Positions 1-7,919 of a stretch of DNA of 64,000 nucleotides are shown here, in pieces. Within the stretch, counting starts at the first letter, position 1; every line of letters begins with the position of its first letter. The DNA is from Rhizobacter koreensis (GTDB taxonomy: Bacteria; Pseudomonadota; Gammaproteobacteria; Burkholderiales; Burkholderiaceae_C). A program made the translations under genes and the position numbers. The DNA lies in assembly GCF_013366375.1 (NCBI RefSeq), contig NZ_JABWMJ010000007.1:248001-312000 (forward strand), given 5' to 3'. The notes beneath the pieces were generated by a model, which made no database searches, was not told where the DNA came from, and saw only the letters and a program-made list of their open reading frames with translations.

Positions 1-2425
1 GCGCGGGTGCAGCGGCACCGCGCGGCGTGGCCGCGCGCAGCACGCGCCAGATCGCCTGCGGCGTCATCGGCAGCGCGTCGATCGAAGCGCCGGCCGGCGC
101 CAGTGCGTCGTTGATCGCGCTCGCGATCGCGGCCGGGCCGCCCAGATAGCCCGCCTCGCCCGAGCCCTTCTGGCCGAACTCGGTCAGCGGCGACGGCGTG
201 CAGTGATCGACGATCTTGATGCTCGGCACCTCGGTCGCGCTCGGCAGCAGGTAGTCCATGAAGGTGCCGGCGAGCAGCTGGCCTTCGTCGGAATACGCGA
301 ACTTCTCCATCAGCGCGGCGCCGATGCCGTGGGCGACGCCGCCGTAGGTCATGCCGTGGACGACGTCGGGGCTGATCATGACGCCGCAGTCGTGGCCGAC
401 CGCGTAGCGCCGGATCGTCGGCTTGCCGGTGTCGCGGTCGACCGTGACGAGCACCACGTGCGACTCGAACGAGTGCGCCGGGTACATCTGCACGCGGCCG
501 TCCTCGGTCGGCATCTTGCCGCCGCCGGGAACCTCCCAGACGAACTTCTCCTGCAGGCCAGGCTCGATGCCCTCGGGCATGCGGTGGTAGTGGCGATGCG
601 CGATCTCGACGAGCGCGTCCCAGCCGATGCGGCGCGACGGCTCGGCGCGCACGAACACGTTGCCGTCCTCGTAGACCAGCTGGTCCTCGGACACCTCGAG
701 GTTGTGCGCGGCGATCTTCAGCAGCTTGGCGCGCAGGATCTTCGCGGCACCCGCCGCGGCGCCGCCGAGCATGATCGCCATGCGGCTGCCGACCGGGCTG
801 TTCGACGGCAGCGCGCCGAGCGAGTCGGCGTGGATCACGCGGATGCCGTCGGGCTCGCGCTGCAGGATCTCGCCGACCACCGTCGAGACCAGCGTCTCGT
901 GCGCCTGGCCCGAGGTCGAGGTGCCCATCAGCGCCGTGATCGAGCCGTTGAGGTCGATGCGCACCAGGCACGAGTCCATCCAGGTCGTGGTCTGGTTCTT
1001 CGGGTTGAAGAGCGGCTCGAAGGCCGAGTTGCCGCCCGACGGCTCGAGGCAGGTCGAGACGCCGATGCCGGCGAGCAGGCCTTGCGCACGCAGCCGGTCG
1101 CGCTCGGCGACGAGGTCGTCGTACGACGCCGCTTCGAGCGCCTTGTCGAGCACGGCGTCGTAGTCGCCCGAGTCATAGTGGGTGCCGCTCGGGATGAGGT
1201 ACGGGAACTGGTCGGCCTTGATCAGGTTGCGGCGGCGCAGTTCCACGCGATCGATGCCGAGGAAGCGCGCGACTTTGTCCATGCCGAGCTCGATCGCATA
1301 GTTGGTCGGCGACTGGCCGAAGCCGCGCACCGCCTCCTGCGGCGTCTTGTTGGTCATGACCGAGATCGCGTCGTACGAGACGCTCTCGATCAGGTACGGG
1401 CCGACGATCGCGCCGACGGGCTTGCCGAGCTGCAGCGGCGAGCGCCCCGAGTACGCGCCGATGTCGTCGATGGCGCGCATGCGCATCGAACGCACCTTGC
1501 CTTCGCTGTCGAACGCGAGCGTGACGTCGAAGATGCGGTCCGGGCCCTGCATGTCGCCGCCGCGCATGTTCTCGAGGCGGTCTTCCAGGAAGCGCACCGG
1601 GCGGCCGAGCTTCTTCGCGAGATAGGCGACCACCAGCGTCTGCTTGAGGCCGCGCTTGACGCCGTAGCTGCCGCCGACGTCGACGTCGTAGTGCACGCGG
1701 ACCTGGTTGCCCGGCAGGCGCATGTGCTTGGCGAGCAGGTCCGGGTACTTGGGCATCTGGATCGAGGCCCAGACGTCGAGCATCTGCGTCGCGTCGTTCC
1801 ACGCGCAGGTGACGACGAAGGTCTCGATCGGCACCGTCGAGCTGCGCGCCCAGCGCGCCCGGTAGCTCAGGCGATGCGGCGCGGCGGCGAAGTGGTCGTC
1901 GACGTCGCCCCACACGAAGTGACGGCGCCAGATCACGTTGGAGCCGTGGCGCGGGTGAACCAGCGGCGCGCTCTCGTCCATCGCCTCCTCGGGATCGACG
2001 ACGTGCGGCAGCGGCTCGTACTCGACCATCACCATCTCGCTCGCGTCCTCGGCGAGCGCACGCGACTCGGCGACCACCGCGACGACGTACTCGCCGGCAT
2101 AGCGCACCACGCCCCGGGCGAGCGGGAAGCGCTCGACCGCGGGCGCGTCGACGCCCGGCATCATCGGGTCGATCGCCGCATTGAGCTCATCGCCGGTGAT
2201 GACGTCGATGACGCCCGGCATCGCGAGCGCCGCCGAGGTGTCGATCGAGACGATTCGCGCGCTCGCGTAGGGGCTCGCGACGATCGCCACGTGCAGCAGA
2301 CCCGGCGGCTGGACGTCGGCGGCGAACTTGCCGAGCCCGCTCACGAAGCGCTGGTGCTCGACGGCACGCCGGTGGCGCCCGATGTACTTGAAGGCCGCGT
2401 AGGCGGTGTACTTCGGCTCAGCCAC
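1..2425 (-). CDS. Xanthine dehydrogenase-family molybdopterin-binding (large) subunit, cut at the left edge
   Basis: Catalytic subunit of a cytoplasmic molybdenum hydroxylase of the CoxL/aldehyde oxidase family. The frame opens with GTG at 2425 behind GGAGAG and overlaps the end of the 2Fe-2S gene by 8 nt. It stays open for 808 codons to the window edge, and its last residues look like a normal family C-terminus, so only the stop is probably missing. The catalytic Glu sits in GSGEAG (about E757). The active-site loop near residues 367-373 reads RGFGQSP, not the AYxCSFR of true CO dehydrogenase or the usual AYRGAGR of form II enzymes. I therefore infer hydroxylation of an organic substrate, not CO oxidation. 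It forms an operon with the next two genes. Confidence 0.9.
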   Translation of the reverse strand, partial: MAEPKYTAYAAFKYIGRHRRAVEHQRFVSGLGKFAADVQPPGLLHVAIVASPYASARIVSIDTSAALAMPGVIDVITGDELNAAIDPMMPGVDAPAVERFPLARGVVRYAGEYVVAVVAESRALAEDASEMVMVEYEPLPHVVDPEEAMDESAPLVHPRHGSNVIWRRHFVWGDVDDHFAAAPHRLSYRARWARSSTVPIETFVVTCAWNDATQMLDVWASIQMPKYPDLLAKHMRLPGNQVRVHYDVDVGGSYGVKRGLKQTLVVAYLAKKLGRPVRFLEDRLENMRGGDMQGPDRIFDVTLAFDSEGKVRSMRMRAIDDIGAYSGRSPLQLGKPVGAIVGPYLIESVSYDAISVMTNKTPQEAVRGFGQSPTNYAIELGMDKVARFLGIDRVELRRRNLIKADQFPYLIPSGTHYDSGDYDAVLDKALEAASYDDLVAERDRLRAQGLLAGIGVSTCLEPSGGNSAFEPLFNPKNQTTTWMDSCLVRIDLNGSITALMGTSTSGQAHETLVSTVVGEILQREPDGIRVIHADSLGALPSNSPVGSRMAIMLGGAAAGAAKILRAKLLKIAAHNLEVSEDQLVYEDGNVFVRAEPSRRIGWDALVEIAHRHYHRMPEGIEPGLQEKFVWEVPGGGKMPTEDGRVQMYPAHSFESHVVLVTVDRDTGKPTIRRYAVGHDCGVMISPDVVHGMTYGGVAHGIGAALMEKFAYSDEGQLLAGTFMDYLLPSATEVPSIKIVDHCTPSPLTEFGQKGSGEAGYLGGPAAIASAINDALAPAGASIDALPMTPQAIWRVLRAATPRGAAAPA

Positions 2426-2963
2426 GCTGCTCTCCTCGAATGGAGGTGTTGCCCGGGTCGGCAGCGCGCGCCACCGGGTTGCCCTTGGGCTCGTAGCCCG
2501 GTGTCGTCGCGAGTTTCACCGCGTCGACGATCTGCTGATAGCCGGTGCAGCGACAGATGTTGCCGCCGATGGCGTCGCGGATCTGGTCCTCGTTCGGCTG
2601 CGGCGTCTTCTCGACCAGCGCGTGGCAGGCGACCAGCATGCCGGGCGTGCAGTAGCCGCACTGCAGCGCGTGCGTCTCGCAGAACGCGTCCTGGATCTTC
2701 GAGAGGCAGCCGCGCGGCGCGAGGCCCTCGACGGTGGTGACTTCGGAACCGTCGGCCTGCACCGCGAACATGCAGCACGAGCGCACCGGGTCGCCGTCGA
2801 GCATCACGGAGCACGCGCCGCAGATGCCGTGCTCGCAGCCGACGTGGGTGCCAGTCAGGCCGAGCTGCTCGCGGATGAAGTCCACCAGCGTGGTGCGGGG
2901 CTCGACGGCACGCTGCCGCACGACGCCGTTGACCTTGATTTCGATGTTGACGAGAGAAGACAT
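2418..2963 (-). CDS. 2Fe-2S subunit of the molybdenum hydroxylase (CoxS-like)
   Basis: Small electron-transfer subunit of the hydroxylase, 181 residues, close to the family norm. The plant-type 2Fe-2S cluster is ligated by C43, C48, C51 and C63 (CEHGICGAC, then RSC). The second cluster uses C102 and C105 (CGYC) and C137 and C139 (CRC). There is no signal peptide, so the complex is cytoplasmic, unlike the Tat-exported homologue near 56721. Its stop overlaps the GTG of the large subunit, which implies translational coupling. It lies 21 nt downstream of the FAD subunit. Confidence 0.94.
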   Translation of the reverse strand: MSSLVNIEIKVNGVVRQRAVEPRTTLVDFIREQLGLTGTHVGCEHGICGACSVMLDGDPVRSCCMFAVQADGSEVTTVEGLAPRGCLSKIQDAFCETHALQCGYCTPGMLVACHALVEKTPQPNEDQIRDAIGGNICRCTGYQQIVDAVKLATTPGYEPKGNPVARAADPGNTSIRGEQRG

Positions 2964-2984
2964 GACGAACCCGTTGAAGGCGCC

Positions 2985-3866
2985 TCAGCGCTGCGGCGCC
3001 GCGCCGGCCGCCGCGCGCTGGATCGCGCGGGTCAGCATGACGGTGGCAAGGTGGCGGCGGTACTCGGCGTCGGCGTGCAGGTCGGCGCCCGGTTCGGTGC
3101 GCGCCGCACAGGCATGCGCCACCTCGTCGGCGAGCGCGCCGTCGATGCGCGCGCCGACCAGCTGCTCGGCGTAGTCCGGAAAGGCGACGGGCGTGCCGTC
3201 GACGCCGCCGAGGCCGATGGCGGCGCGTCGGCACACGCCGTCGGCATCGAGCTGGAGCTGCGCGGCGGCGGCGGCCATTGCGAAGTCGCCGTGGCGCATC
3301 GCGGTCTCCTCGAACGCGGTGCCGATGCCGGGGCCGTCCCAGACCGGCCACTCGATTTCCACGAGGCACTCGGTCTCGCCGACGGCGGTGAACATCGGGC
3401 CGAGGAAGAAGTCGCTTGCGGCGAGCTCGCGGTCGCCGTCCGCCTGGCTGCGCAGCCTGAGCGTCGCGCCGAGCACGGTCGCCGCGAGCGGAATCTCGGC
3501 CGACGGGTCGGCATGCACCAGGCTGCCGCCGACCGTGCCGCGGTTGCGGGTCTGCACGTGGCCGACCCAGTGCAGCGCGTCTCGCAGCAGCGGCAGCCTC
3601 GTGTGCAGCGCGTGGTCGTCCTCGACGTCGCGCTGGCGCCTGGCCGCGCCCATGCGCACGCTGCCAACGCCGGCGTCGGCGTACTTGAGCGCATCGATGC
3701 GGTTGATGTCGATCAGCACCGCCGGACGCGCGAGCCGCATCGCCATCATCGGCACGAGGCTCTGGCCGCCGGCGATCAGCTTGGCGTCCCCACCGTGCTG
3801 GGCGAGCAGCTCGAGCGCGTGGTCGACGCCCTCGGCGCGCACGTAGTCGAACGCGGCCGCCTTCAT
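2985..3866 (-). CDS. FAD-binding subunit of the molybdenum hydroxylase (CoxM-like)
   Basis: Medium subunit that passes electrons from the 2Fe-2S clusters through FAD. The FAD-binding signatures are AGGQS (residues 32-36) and TVGG (111-114) followed by HADPSAE. I chose the ATG at 3866, giving 293 residues, because homology begins there with MKAAAFDYVRA; the open frame extends 36 codons upstream but that part looks non-coding. It is the first gene of the hydroxylase operon, transcribed away from the LysR gene across a dyad-rich promoter region. Confidence 0.92.
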   Translation of the reverse strand: MKAAAFDYVRAEGVDHALELLAQHGGDAKLIAGGQSLVPMMAMRLARPAVLIDINRIDALKYADAGVGSVRMGAARRQRDVEDDHALHTRLPLLRDALHWVGHVQTRNRGTVGGSLVHADPSAEIPLAATVLGATLRLRSQADGDRELAASDFFLGPMFTAVGETECLVEIEWPVWDGPGIGTAFEETAMRHGDFAMAAAAAQLQLDADGVCRRAAIGLGGVDGTPVAFPDYAEQLVGARIDGALADEVAHACAARTEPGADLHADAEYRRHLATVMLTRAIQRAAAGAAPQR

Positions 3867-4006
3867 CGGCAGCTCCGCAGGGTGCTGAGACGCCGCACGG
3901 GTGCGTGGCCGGGCGGCGTGGATGAGCGGTTGTTCAAGCCAGTCTCCGAGCTCTTGAGGTCCGGCGTCGCGCACGCGAAAGCCGCGCTGGGCGCCGAGGC
4001 GGCAGT

Positions 4007-4135
4007 GTGAACCGGGTCACGCGGCACGGCAAACCAGGAATCCTCACGTGGCGTGAGTCGGGCTCACCCGTGCCGGCCGCATGCTCGCTAGGTGTTCGCT
4101 CGCTGGACAGGGCGGCTCGCGTGAGAAAAACTCAG
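4007..4135. promoter_or_regulatory. Cluster of LysR-type dyads in the divergent promoter region
   Basis: Four short dyads with GTGA/TCAC half-sites lie between the hydroxylase operon and the LysR gene: GTGAACCGGGTCAC (4007-4020, one mismatched pair), TCACGTGGCGTGA (4044-4056), GTGAGTCGGGCTCAC (4053-4067) and GTGAGAAAAACTCAG (4121-4135). The last three fit the T-N11-A rule for LysR boxes. The last lies at a weak -10-like AATACT (4137-4142), which would suit autoregulation. The sequence is seen; the protein that binds is inferred. Confidence 0.5.
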
Positions 4136-4167
4136 AAATACTCCGCCCGGACACAGCGCCGCCTCCG

Positions 4168-5106
4168 ATGTCGAGAAGACTTCCGCCCCTCAATGCGATC
4201 CGCGCCTTCGAAGCCGCGGGCCGCTACGTGAGCTTCACCAAGGCCGCCGTCGAACTCAACGTGACGCATGGCGCGGTGAGCCGGCAAGTCGCGCTCCTGG
4301 AAGAGTGGCTCGGCACCTCGCTGTTTCGCCGCACCCCCTCTCAGCTCGCACTCACCGACGCCGGTCGCGCCTACCTCGCCGAGGTCACCGCCGCGCTCGA
4401 CCGCATCGCGGTCGCCTCGCTGCAGCTCACCGATCAGGCTGCGCCGACCACGCTGCACATCAACGCGCCGCCCACCTTCGCGATGCGCTGGCTGATCGCG
4501 CGCCTCTCGGGCTTCCAGCGCAGACGCCCGGAGGTCGAGATCCGCATGACGACGTCGCTCGCGCCGGTGAACTTCCAGGAGCACACCTACGACGTCGCGA
4601 TTCGCGGCGCGCAGGCGCCGCTGCTCGGGTGCGTCTCGAAGCCGTTCATGACCGAGCTCATCGTGCCGGTCTGCCACGTCGACCTCACCGAGAACGGGCG
4701 CCTGCGGGTGCCCGCCGACCTCGTCAACCAGTCGCTGATCGGCTACTCGACCGAGCCGTACGCGTGGGCCGACTGGCTGCAGGCCGTCGGCGAGCCCAAC
4801 CTCAAGCCGGCCGGCATGCTGAAGTTCGAGCAGATGTACTTCGCGCTGCAGGCCGCCGCCGAGGGGCTTGGCGTGGTGCTGGTGCCGCTCTTCCTGGCCA
4901 TCGACGACATCATCGCCGGGCGCCTCTGCACGCCGTTCGGTCCGCTCGCCGCCAAGCAGCGCCGCTACTACGCCAACGCCGCGCAAAGTGGCCCGGCGAT
5001 CGATGCCTTCTTCGAGTGGCTGCTGCGCGAGGGTCACGACACCGAGCGCTCGATGGCCGAGTGGGCGCGCTCGGCCGGCTGGCCCGAGGACGCGCTGCCG
5101 CTGTAG
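4168..5106 (+). CDS. LysR-family transcriptional regulator, GcvA-like
   Basis: DNA-binding regulator of 312 residues. The N-terminal winged helix-turn-helix (about residues 8-65) begins LPPLNAIRAFEAAGR and carries TKAAVELNVTHGAVSRQ, typical of the GcvA subgroup. An effector-binding domain follows from about residue 95. The ATG at 4168 was chosen because the LysR domain starts there; an upstream in-frame ATG would add 29 unconserved residues. It is divergent from the molybdenum hydroxylase operon and upstream of the CoA-pathway operon, so either or both could be its targets. The effector is unknown. Confidence 0.93.
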   Translation: MSRRLPPLNAIRAFEAAGRYVSFTKAAVELNVTHGAVSRQVALLEEWLGTSLFRRTPSQLALTDAGRAYLAEVTAALDRIAVASLQLTDQAAPTTLHINAPPTFAMRWLIARLSGFQRRRPEVEIRMTTSLAPVNFQEHTYDVAIRGAQAPLLGCVSKPFMTELIVPVCHVDLTENGRLRVPADLVNQSLIGYSTEPYAWADWLQAVGEPNLKPAGMLKFEQMYFALQAAAEGLGVVLVPLFLAIDDIIAGRLCTPFGPLAAKQRRYYANAAQSGPAIDAFFEWLLREGHDTERSMAEWARSAGWPEDALPL

Positions 5107-5485
5107 CGATCGGGCCGAAGCTGCCGCTGCGGCAGGCGTCGCGCGCTGCGGCCGCGGTCCGCACTCCTCACCGTCGCGGGCTGCAGCTCCGCGTCTCGGC
5201 ACGGTGCGAGATGCGAGTCACACCTTGGTGGCGCGACGCCGCAGCGTCCGCGCGCCTGCGCCCAGGACCCCGCCGCGCCACCGGCGCTGCACCGCGAAAG
5301 TCCATCGCTGCCGCGTGGCCGCGCCGATCCGCCGGCGTGAGCCTGTGTCGTGCTGCGCCACAAAAGCTCACTCCACGTGGAATGCGCTAATTGCACGACC
5401 GTGCGAATGCCACCAGAATGGTCTGCACATTCGAAACCGGCTGCGTTGCTGCGCCGGGCGCCCGCTCCACCACGCAAGGAACGCC
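5107..5485 (+). other. Intergenic region ahead of the catabolic operon
   Basis: No gene is visible in these 379 nt. The stretch 5360-5450 is less GC-rich than its surroundings and probably holds the operon promoter. Short dyads are present: CCACGTGG (5373-5380) and GCACG-AC-CGTGC (5393-5404). A GTGAGC half-site at 5338 faces AGCTCAC near 5366, echoing the half-sites upstream of the LysR gene. I see no convincing -35/-10 pair and no terminator for the LysR gene. Confidence 0.35.
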
Positions 5486-6274
5486 GTGCAAGACATCGTC
5501 GTCGAACGCCAGCCGCATTGGCTCGAGATCACCATCAACCGGCCCGACAAGCTGAACGCGATTCGCGAGCAGACGGCGGTCGAGATCCTCGAGCAGATCC
5601 AGGAGGCCGAAGCCGACCGCGGCTGTCGCGCGATCCTGATCCGCGGCCTCGAGAAGGCGTTCTGCACCGGCGTCGACACCTCCGAGCAGAAGCTCGAGCC
5701 CGACGAGCTCTTCGAGCTCTGGCGGCGCCGCAAGCGCAACCGCAAGGTCAACCAGATGTTCCGCGCGCTGCCCGAAGCGACCAAGCCGGTGATCGCGGTG
5801 GTCGAGGGCTTCGCGCTCGGTGGCGGGTTCGAGCTCGCCCTGCTGTGCGACTTCATCGTGGCCGCCGAGGGCGCGCAGTTCGGGCTGCCCGAAGCCAAGC
5901 TCGGACTGATGCCGGGCGGCGCGGGCACCCAGACGCTGCCGCGGCTCATCGGCAAGCCGCTCGCGAAGGAGCTCATGTGGACCGGCCGGCGGCTCTCGGC
6001 GCAGGAGGCGCTGGGCTTGCGCATCGTGAATCACGTCGCCGAGAAAGGTCAGGCCATTGGCAAGGCGCGCGAGCTCGCGGCCTCGATCGCCGCGCAGGCC
6101 CCGCTCTCGGTGATGTTCAGCAAGCAGGCGATCGAACGCGGCTTCGACACCACGCTCGCCGAAGGCATGAACATCGAGGCCGACGCGTTCTTCGCCCTCG
6201 CCTTCTCGAGCGACAAGGAAGAAGGACTCGCGGCGTTCAAGGAGCGTCGCCCGGCCAATTTCACCGGCCGCTGA
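5486..6274 (+). CDS. Enoyl-CoA hydratase/isomerase family protein
   Basis: Crotonase-fold enzyme of 262 residues that hydrates enoyl-CoA thioesters. Both catalytic glutamates of classical hydratases are present, E116 in GGGFELA and E136 in FGLPEAKLG, 20 residues apart as in rat mitochondrial hydratase. The start is GTG at 5486 with AAGGA six bases upstream; the open frame continues far upstream but is not conserved. It is the first gene of an operon that supplies ligase, dehydrogenase and two thiolase-like proteins, so it should hydrate the enoyl-CoA made by the dehydrogenase at 9452. Confidence 0.93.
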   Translation: MQDIVVERQPHWLEITINRPDKLNAIREQTAVEILEQIQEAEADRGCRAILIRGLEKAFCTGVDTSEQKLEPDELFELWRRRKRNRKVNQMFRALPEATKPVIAVVEGFALGGGFELALLCDFIVAAEGAQFGLPEAKLGLMPGGAGTQTLPRLIGKPLAKELMWTGRRLSAQEALGLRIVNHVAEKGQAIGKARELAASIAAQAPLSVMFSKQAIERGFDTTLAEGMNIEADAFFALAFSSDKEEGLAAFKERRPANFTGR

Positions 6275-6282
6275 GGACGCGC

Positions 6283-7455
6283 ATGACGACCAGGAAGAAG
6301 GACGTCGCGATCGTCGGTTACGGCGAGACGCCGATCGTGCTGCGCGGCGGGCGCAGCTCGTACGAGCTCGCGACCGAGGTGCTCGAGCAGGTCTTGATGC
6401 AGACCGGCATCGACAAGTCCGAGATCGACGGCATCGCGGTCTCCGAGACGATGAGCGAGACCAGCAACCCGTTCTGGGCCGTGTTCCTCGCGGAGCACCT
6501 GGGGCTCGAAACCAACTGGTGTCAGATCAACGGCCTCGGCGGCGCGTCGACGATCGCCGGCATCATGCGCGCGGCCGCCGCGATCCGCGACGGTCAGGCG
6601 CGCACCGTGTTCGTGGTGGCGTCGGACGCGCAATCGAGCTACCCGCCCACCGAGCAAGGCGGGCAACGCTGGGAGTTCCAGTACCCGATGGGCCTGCGCG
6701 GCCCGACCGGCGTGTTCGGCCTGCTGATGCAGCGCTACGCGCACCAGCACGGCCTGAAGGTCGAGGCGCTCGCCAAGCTCGCGGTGACGCAGCGCAACCA
6801 CGCCCTGCTCAACCCCAACGCGACCGCGAAGCTGCGCACGCCGCTCACCGAGCAGGAGTACCTCGACTCCAAGTTCGTCTCGACGCCGCTGCGTGTGCTC
6901 GACAGCGTGATGGTGTGCGACGGCGCCAACGGCGTGCTCGTCACGTCGGCCGAGAACGCGAAGCGCCTGGGCCTCACGAAAGCGGTCTACCCGATCGGCT
7001 ACGGCGAAGTGACCAACTTCAAGGTCGCCGACCCGACCGCCGACATCACCGAGAGCGGCTTCACGGTCGCCGGGCCGCGCGCGCTTGCGCAGGCCGGGTT
7101 GACGCCGGCCGACATCCGGATGTTTCAGCCGTACGACGACTTCCTCATCGCGATCCTGCTGCAGCTCGAGCAGGTCGGCTTCTGCGAGCGCGGCAAGGGC
7201 TCCGACTTCATCCTCGAGACCGACTTCGGCATCAAGGGCAAGCTGCCGCTCAACACCGGCGGCGGCCAGATCTCGGCCGGCCAGGCCGGGCTCGCCGGCG
7301 GCGGCACCAACCTCGTCGAGGCCGTGCGCCAGCTGTTCGGCGACGCCGGCGAGCGCCAGGTCGACGACCCGCGCAACGCGATGGTCACCGGCATCGGCGT
7401 GATCCCCTACGGCAAGAACTGGAGCGTCTCCAACGTCCTGATCCTGGAGCCTTGA
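6283..7455 (+). CDS. Thiolase-family (SCP-x/Ltp-like) protein, copy 1, Ala at the nucleophile position
   Basis: Thiolase-fold protein of 390 residues, starting 8 nt after the hydratase stop. It resembles lipid-transfer-protein-type thiolases that pair with DUF35 proteins, and a DUF35 gene follows after 1 nt. The nucleophile loop reads GLGGAST, with Ala88 where copy 2 has Cys87 (GLGGCSA). Loss of that Cys would favour retro-aldol or another carbon-carbon cleavage without an acyl-enzyme, as known for Ltp2 aldolases with ChsH2-type DUF35 partners. Late motifs YDDFLIA and the Gly-rich NTGGGQISAG are shared with copy 2. Function is inferred from family and neighbours. Confidence 0.88.
   Translation: MTTRKKDVAIVGYGETPIVLRGGRSSYELATEVLEQVLMQTGIDKSEIDGIAVSETMSETSNPFWAVFLAEHLGLETNWCQINGLGGASTIAGIMRAAAAIRDGQARTVFVVASDAQSSYPPTEQGGQRWEFQYPMGLRGPTGVFGLLMQRYAHQHGLKVEALAKLAVTQRNHALLNPNATAKLRTPLTEQEYLDSKFVSTPLRVLDSVMVCDGANGVLVTSAENAKRLGLTKAVYPIGYGEVTNFKVADPTADITESGFTVAGPRALAQAGLTPADIRMFQPYDDFLIAILLQLEQVGFCERGKGSDFILETDFGIKGKLPLNTGGGQISAGQAGLAGGGTNLVEAVRQLFGDAGERQVDDPRNAMVTGIGVIPYGKNWSVSNVLILEP
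7246..7310 (+). repeat. 65-bp perfect direct repeat, copy 1 (inside thiolase copy 1)
   Basis: These 65 nt, coding for the Gly-rich stretch from PLNTGGG onward, are identical to 11644-11708 in thiolase copy 2. The next base differs, then identity partly resumes. The copies are about 4.4 kb apart in direct orientation. Confidence 0.9.
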
Positions 7456-7456
7456 C

Positions 7457-7912
7457 ATGACCGAAGCCACCCACGCGCCGGCGAAGCCAGCCAAGCCCGA
7501 ACCCAGGAAGATCCCGCGCCCGCTGCCGCGCGCCGACATCTACGCGAAGACCAAGCCGTTCTGGGAAGCCGCCAACGAGGGCCGGCTGATGATGCAGTTC
7601 TGCAGGGACACGGCGCGCTTCCAGTGGTTTCCGCGCTCGGGCTCGGTCTACACCGGCAAGCGCAACATCGAGTGGCGCGAGGTGTCGGGGCGCGGCACCG
7701 TCTACTCGTGGACCGTCGCGGTCGCGCCATGGCCCGGTCACGAGGACCGCGTGCCGTACGTCTGCGCGCTCGTCGAACTCGACGAGGGCGTGCGCATGCT
7801 CGCCAACCTGTTCAACGTGCCGGCCGACGAGGTCGCGATCGGCATGCCCGTGAAGCTGATGTGGGAGCGTCTGTCCGAGACCTACAACTACCCGGCGTTC
7901 GAGCCGGCGTGA
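7457..7912 (+). CDS. DUF35 OB-fold protein, partner of thiolase copy 1
   Basis: Small acyl-CoA-binding OB-fold protein of 151 residues that in this family forms a complex with its neighbouring thiolase or aldolase. The gene starts 1 nt after the thiolase stop (TGA-C-ATG), so the two are co-translated. The N-terminal helix region carries KTKPFWEAANEGRLM, followed where a zinc ribbon normally sits by FCRDTARFQWFPRSG. Only one Cys (C49) remains instead of two CxxC pairs, so no zinc should be bound. The OB part (GTVYSWTVAV, then VALVELDEG-like strands) is intact. Confidence 0.88.
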   Translation: MTEATHAPAKPAKPEPRKIPRPLPRADIYAKTKPFWEAANEGRLMMQFCRDTARFQWFPRSGSVYTGKRNIEWREVSGRGTVYSWTVAVAPWPGHEDRVPYVCALVELDEGVRMLANLFNVPADEVAIGMPVKLMWERLSETYNYPAFEPA

Positions 7913-7919
7913 CGAGGCC

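Noticed and set aside
203..2740. Very long open frames opposite real genes (for example 203-2740 plus strand, 39781-43035 minus strand, 50353-52500 minus strand)
   Set aside because: They are rich in Arg, Ala, His and Asp, lack domains and mirror well-supported genes; high GC leaves few stop codons in all frames.
1..3866. True aerobic CO dehydrogenase (coxMSL)
   Set aside because: The large subunit lacks the AYxCSFR loop with its copper-binding Cys, so the operon is a hydroxylase for another substrate.
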